From assembly GCA_016929985.1 (NCBI GenBank), contig JAFGIH010000602.1:1-7853 (forward strand): DNA of 7,853 nt. Direction: 5' to 3'. Source of the DNA: Thermoleophilia bacterium. Its GTDB lineage: Bacteria; Actinomycetota; Thermoleophilia; RBG-16-64-13. Within the stretch, counting starts at the first letter, position 1, and each line of letters begins with the position of its first letter. The translations under genes and the position numbers were made by a program. Under the pieces are notes generated by a model. It searched no databases. It was not told the origin of the DNA and worked only from the letters and a program-made list of their open reading frames with translations. Below are positions 4,947-7,853 of this stretch, piece by piece.

Positions 4947-5561
4947 ATGGACGAATGGGGCCTCTACCCGGCGGACCCGACGCGGCAGCGCCGCACTAAC
5001 CCGCTGTTGTTTGAGGAGGTGTCGTTCTACTGGCCTAAGACGACGAAGCATCTTTGGGTCACGGTGGGATGGGCGCTCATCGGCGAGCGATGGGAGTGCG
5101 TGAGCCTACGAATTGATGTTGTCAGCGACGTGCGCCCTCTTCAGGGAAAAGACCTGCGGATAATCAAGTTCGGCGACCTGCTGGAATACGCAACAGCAAG
5201 GTTGCGAGCGAGACGGGATGCTTTCTTCCCCCCCGGCTCCGAGATGGAAGTCTGGACACTTGAATACGATGATGCCGGTGAGGTGGTCAAGACTGTAACG
5301 ACCAAGCCACGCCCAGGATCAGAGGATATGGCTCTTCCCAAGCGGAAGGGCCGTGCACCAGTACCACTGACAAAGCTGAGGGAGGTGGCCCGCGTGTATG
5401 AAGAGGCGCGGCAGAAGGGCGACTACCCCACCAAGGCCGTGCAAGACCACTTCCCCGGCACAAGGAGAGGAACAGCCGCGCGGTGGGTCTGGCTGTGCCG
5501 CGAGATGGACCCACCGCTGATTCCGCCACTCAGACCTAGAGGAAGGAAGGAGGCAGAATGA
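4947..5561 (+). CDS. HTH-domain phage protein upstream of integrase
   Basis: This 204-aa protein has an N-terminal two-thirds that I do not recognise (Trp- and Tyr-rich, probably beta-strand-rich, residues 20-115). After a Pro/Lys/Arg-rich linker (120-140), the C-terminal segment LREVARVYEEARQKGDYPTK then continues with a recognition-helix-like GTRRGTAARWVWLCREM (171-187). That C-terminal pattern, x-x-P-T-K-A-V-x-x-H-F...S/G-T-A-A-R-W-V, is common in actinobacterial proteins encoded next to integrases and suggests DNA binding. I chose the ATG at 4947 because GAGGTGA lies just upstream and the predicted promoter start falls between it and the earlier in-frame ATG at 4878. It overlaps integrase by 4 bp (ATGA), so the two are probably made together. 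A role in integrase regulation or att-site binding is inference. Confidence 0.7.
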   Translation: MDEWGLYPADPTRQRRTNPLLFEEVSFYWPKTTKHLWVTVGWALIGERWECVSLRIDVVSDVRPLQGKDLRIIKFGDLLEYATARLRARRDAFFPPGSEMEVWTLEYDDAGEVVKTVTTKPRPGSEDMALPKRKGRAPVPLTKLREVARVYEEARQKGDYPTKAVQDHFPGTRRGTAARWVWLCREMDPPLIPPLRPRGRKEAE

Positions 5562-6826
5562 CCAAACCCGCGACAGAAGACCCGAAGAAGCCCGCCATGA
5601 AGGACGGGCTCATGTTGCGCGGCAAGACGTGGAGCTACGTGGTCCGCGTCCGCGATCCGAAGACGGGCAAGATGAAAGACCAGTGGAAGGGAGGCTATAA
5701 GACTCAGAAAGAGGCCAGGATGGCCCGCAACGATGCCCGCTCGTTGTCTGACAAGGGCACGGCGGTCGCCGCGAGCAGGATCACCGTAGGCGAGTATCTC
5801 GAGCAGTGGCTCGAGGCGCAGGGCGGGCAGGTTCGCCCCACGACGCTCGTGAGCTATCGCCTGCACGTCGACAGGTACATCGTGCCGCGAATCGGAGCCG
5901 AGCGTCTCCAGCAACTCACGCCCGCGATGGTCGACCGTCTGTACTCCACACTCTCGAAGAAAGGAGGCCAAGACAGGCACAAGCTCAAAGAGGGCGAGAA
6001 GCCCAAAACAAAGCCGCTGAGCGCGACCACCGTGCGCCGCATCAGCGCGACACTGCACAAAGCCCTACATGACGCAGTGAAGAAGAAGCTAATCCCCTAC
6101 AACCCCGCGGACGCGGCAGAGAAGCCGAAGATACAGCACGACTCGGACGGAGCCGGGGAGATGAAGACCTGGACCCGCGAAGAGCTGGACACCTTCCTCG
6201 CTCACGTCACGACAGACCGCCTCTTCCCCATGTGGCGCCTCGCCGCCTGGACGGGCATGAGGCGCGGAGAAGTCGCCGGGCTCATCTGGCGAGACGTTGA
6301 CCTGGAAGCGGGCACGATCACCGTGCAGCGGGCTCGCGTATCCGTGGGCGCCGCAGACGTGCGGGAGAGCAAGCCGAAGACGGGCAGCGGCCGGCGACAG
6401 GTAGAGCTGGACAGTGAGACCGTGAGCACGCTTGCGGCGTGGAAGGACCGCCAAGACGCGGAGCGCAAAGCGTGGGATGAGAACGCACTCAACAAAGACA
6501 AATGGCCCGGGCACGGGCTCGTCTTCACTTTGCAGGACGGCTCTCCCCTGCACCCGGACCAGCTCACAAGCTCTTTCGCCTCCCACGCGAAAAAAGCCAA
6601 ACTCCCCACGATCCGCCTGCACGATCTGAGGCACACGCACGCGACCCTCATGCTCGCGGCGGGCGTCCCGGTCAAGGTGGTATCAGAAAGACTCGGACAC
6701 TCGACGCCGGGTTTCACCATGACGGTCTATCAGCACGTTCTCCCCGGGATGCAGCGTGAGGCCGTGCAGTCAGTAGCCGACGCGAAGACCAAAGCCGCCC
6801 GCCACTTGCACGCGGTGAACGCCTAG
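5558..6826 (+). CDS. int: Tyrosine-family site-specific integrase
   Basis: This 422-aa recombinase integrates and excises the prophage. It has an N-terminal arm-binding-type domain (about 15-58, TWSYVVRVRDPKTGKMKDQW), a SAM-like core-binding domain (about 72-130, GEYLEQWLEAQGGQ onward) and a catalytic domain. Active-site residues are all visible: R235 in WTGMRRGE, probable K274 in SKPKTGSG, H355 and R358 in LHDLRHTH, H381 in LGHSTPG and nucleophile Y391 in MTVYQH. Length is normal for actinophage integrases. The ATG at 5558 has AAGGAGG upstream and overlaps the preceding gene as ATGA. The gene points at the tRNA-Arg gene 126 bp away, its presumed target. Its TAG stop is contributed by the 21-bp repeat that recurs 52 bp downstream, which may be its own arm-type site. 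It appears intact. Confidence 0.96.
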   Translation: MTKPATEDPKKPAMKDGLMLRGKTWSYVVRVRDPKTGKMKDQWKGGYKTQKEARMARNDARSLSDKGTAVAASRITVGEYLEQWLEAQGGQVRPTTLVSYRLHVDRYIVPRIGAERLQQLTPAMVDRLYSTLSKKGGQDRHKLKEGEKPKTKPLSATTVRRISATLHKALHDAVKKKLIPYNPADAAEKPKIQHDSDGAGEMKTWTREELDTFLAHVTTDRLFPMWRLAAWTGMRRGEVAGLIWRDVDLEAGTITVQRARVSVGAADVRESKPKTGSGRRQVELDSETVSTLAAWKDRQDAERKAWDENALNKDKWPGHGLVFTLQDGSPLHPDQLTSSFASHAKKAKLPTIRLHDLRHTHATLMLAAGVPVKVVSERLGHSTPGFTMTVYQHVLPGMQREAVQSVADAKTKAARHLHAVNA

Positions 6827-6839
6827 CAAACACCTAGCA
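6819..6839 (+). repeat. Tandem 11-bp-spaced repeat, copy 2 (arm-type-like)
   Basis: GCCTAGCAAACACCTAGCA at 6821-6839 holds two CCTAGCA units 11 bp apart. With the two preceding bases, 21 bp are identical to 6871-6891. The TAG at 6824-6826 is the integrase stop codon, so the repeat overlaps the gene end. A position between integrase and its tRNA target fits an integrase arm site. Confidence 0.75.
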
Positions 6840-6870
6840 GAAAGACCGCCCGAAAGACGCGAAGATGCAG

Positions 6871-6892
6871 ACGCCTAGCAAACACCTAGCAA
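6871..6892 (+). repeat. Tandem 11-bp-spaced repeat, copy 3 (arm-type-like)
   Basis: GCCTAGCAAACACCTAGCAA at 6873-6892 is in the same orientation as copy 2, start to start 52 bp (about five helical turns), and is identical over 20 bp to the inverted copy at 1849-1868. It lies about 60 bp from the tRNA-Arg 3' end. Two short direct repeats near GAAAGAC (6840-6846, 6852-6858) lie between copies 2 and 3. I see no other gene in 6827-6952. Confidence 0.75.
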
Positions 6893-6952
6893 ATAGCCCG
6901 GATGGAGAGAAGAGCGGACGCCCCGTGAAGGCAAAAGTCCTGCATATGGATA

Positions 6953-7026
<74 letters not shown>

Positions 7027-7098
7027 ATATGCGTACCGGCAGCCACGGAGACCGCACCCGACGGCATCCCGGCCGCTCTCGACCGGCCCCGGCTTAGG

Positions 7099-7171
<73 letters not shown>

Positions 7172-7200
7172 CGGTGCTTTCGACCACCGAGACCGGACTT

Positions 7201-7277
7201 TGGTCGGGACGAGAGGATTTGAACCTCCGACCCCCTGCTCCCAAAGCAGGTGCGCTACCAGGCTGCGCCACGTCCCG
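7201..7277 (-). tRNA. tRNA-Pro (UGG)
   Basis: A complete 77-nt gene including an encoded 3' ACCA. Acceptor CGGGACG/CGTCCCG is perfect, with C at the first position as in other bacterial tRNA-Pro. The anticodon loop TTTGGGA has anticodon TGG, and the T loop is GTTCAAATC. It is the first tRNA of the cluster, and the only one of the three with CCA encoded. Confidence 0.96.
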
Positions 7278-7309
7278 CTCGCATACGTTTCTTGGGCCTC
7301 GGTCGCGAG

Positions 7310-7315
7310 AGTATA
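7310..7315 (-). promoter_or_regulatory. -10 box of tRNA cluster promoter
   Basis: The minus strand reads TATACT (5/6 to consensus), about 33 nt upstream of the tRNA-Pro 5' end, as expected for a short leader. The -35 is weak (AGGTCA at 18-bp spacing), so the call rests mostly on the -10 box and location. Confidence 0.45.
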
Positions 7316-7398
7316 GCGTATCGGTTCTTCCTCTGACCTTCAGGCGGTTTGTGCATTACACTTGACTTCTGTTCTGCCCCGATCGACAAGGAGGGCAC

Positions 7399-7853
7399 AT
7401 GAGGATACTTGTCACTGGAGGAGCGGGTTTCATCGCCTCGCACGTGAGCGACCGTCTGTTGGCCCTCGGCCAACGGGTGGCAATCGTCGACAACCTATCC
7501 ACCGGAAAACGCGAGAACCTTCCTGCCGAGGCGGTGTTCTACGAGGTCGATATCCGCGACAAGGCCCTTGACAAGGTGTTCGAAGAAGAGAAGCCGCAGG
7601 TGGTGATACACCATGCCGCCCACGCGAACGTGACCGAATCGGTGAGAAACCCCGGCTACGACGCATCGGTCAACATCGGGGGGTCTATCAACCTGTTCGA
7701 GAGTTGCGTGAAGCACGACGTGGAGAAGATAGTGTTCGCGAGCACCGGTGGCGCTCTCTACGGCGAAGCGTGCTATCTGCCGGCGGACGAATCCCATCCC
7801 ATCGATCCGGTCTCTCCCTACGGGGTGAGCAAGTACGCGGTGGAACACTACCT
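7399..7853 (+). CDS. galE: UDP-glucose 4-epimerase-like NAD-dependent epimerase (5' part, runs off right edge)
   Basis: The first 151 codons of an extended short-chain dehydrogenase/reductase are present. The N-terminus MRILVTGGAGFIASH is the NAD-binding glycine motif, with Ala13 where Gly is usual (GFIGSH). VDNLSTG (30-36) ends the second strand and indicates NAD(H) preference. HHAAHANVTESVRNP (71-85) is typical of GalE-type epimerases. STGGALYG (115-122) and YGVSK (Y141, K145) provide the Ser/Thr-Tyr-Lys catalytic set. It would interconvert UDP-glucose and UDP-galactose or related nucleotide sugars in the cytoplasm; a dTDP-glucose dehydratase or another paralogue cannot be excluded without the C-terminus. 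The ATG has AAGGAGGG at 7388-7395. It diverges from the tRNA cluster and belongs to the host chromosome, not the phage. Confidence 0.88.
   Translation, partial: MRILVTGGAGFIASHVSDRLLALGQRVAIVDNLSTGKRENLPAEAVFYEVDIRDKALDKVFEEEKPQVVIHHAAHANVTESVRNPGYDASVNIGGSINLFESCVKHDVEKIVFASTGGALYGEACYLPADESHPIDPVSPYGVSKYAVEHY

Overview
The window is the junction between a high-GC bacterial chromosome and one end of an integrated temperate phage. GC-rich coding DNA, frequent GTG/TTG starts, strong GGAGG ribosome binding sites, and the protein families (tyrosine integrase with a co-transcribed HTH protein, TOPRIM primase-helicase, MerR-like Xis) suggest an actinobacterial host. Genus cannot be read from this sequence.

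Host side (about 6953-7853): a minus-strand tRNA cluster, transcribed Pro(UGG), Gly(UCC), Arg(UCU), has a TATACT -10 box in front of it. Diverging from it is the 5' end of a GalE-like NAD-dependent sugar epimerase gene that runs off the right edge. The phage sits against the 3' end of the tRNA-Arg gene, which is the likely attachment site.

Phage lysogeny and replication module (about 2115-6900): the tyrosine integrase (5558-6826) points at the tRNA and overlaps an HTH-containing gene upstream (4947-5561). A compact divergent promoter pair with overlapping -35 boxes (4856-4907) drives this rightward pair and, leftward, a five-gene chain: XRE-type repressor, MerR/Xis-like protein, PC4-like protein, a 66-aa unknown, and a 588-aa primase-helicase. 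All leftward junctions overlap, mostly by 4 bp, so the genes are probably translationally coupled.

Intergenic island (1774-2114, 341 bp): this region has no convincing gene but is rich in structure. It holds five copies of a 15-bp element (consensus ATTCGTTTCTGACCA) in both orientations, a strong imperfect hairpin, a 20-bp tandem repeat otherwise found only beside the integrase, and a sequence matching the anticodon arm of the tRNA-Arg target everywhere except the anticodon. It may be a replication origin, a repressor operator cluster, an att-related site, or a mixture. It is the most unusual part of the window.

Packaging module (1-1773, minus strand): a TerS-like HTH protein is followed by a large terminase that appears as two overlapping reading frames. 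The 250-aa ATPase half ends in a stop codon, and the nuclease half starts at a GTG in another frame 13 bp before that stop, with a good Shine-Dalgarno sequence. It continues off the left edge. Either the terminase is naturally split or it carries a frameshift.

Taken together: XRE and the divergent promoters form the lysis/lysogeny switch, integrase and Xis control integration at tRNA-Arg, PC4-like and primase-helicase replicate the phage, and terminase packages it. Structural genes should lie to the left of position 1.
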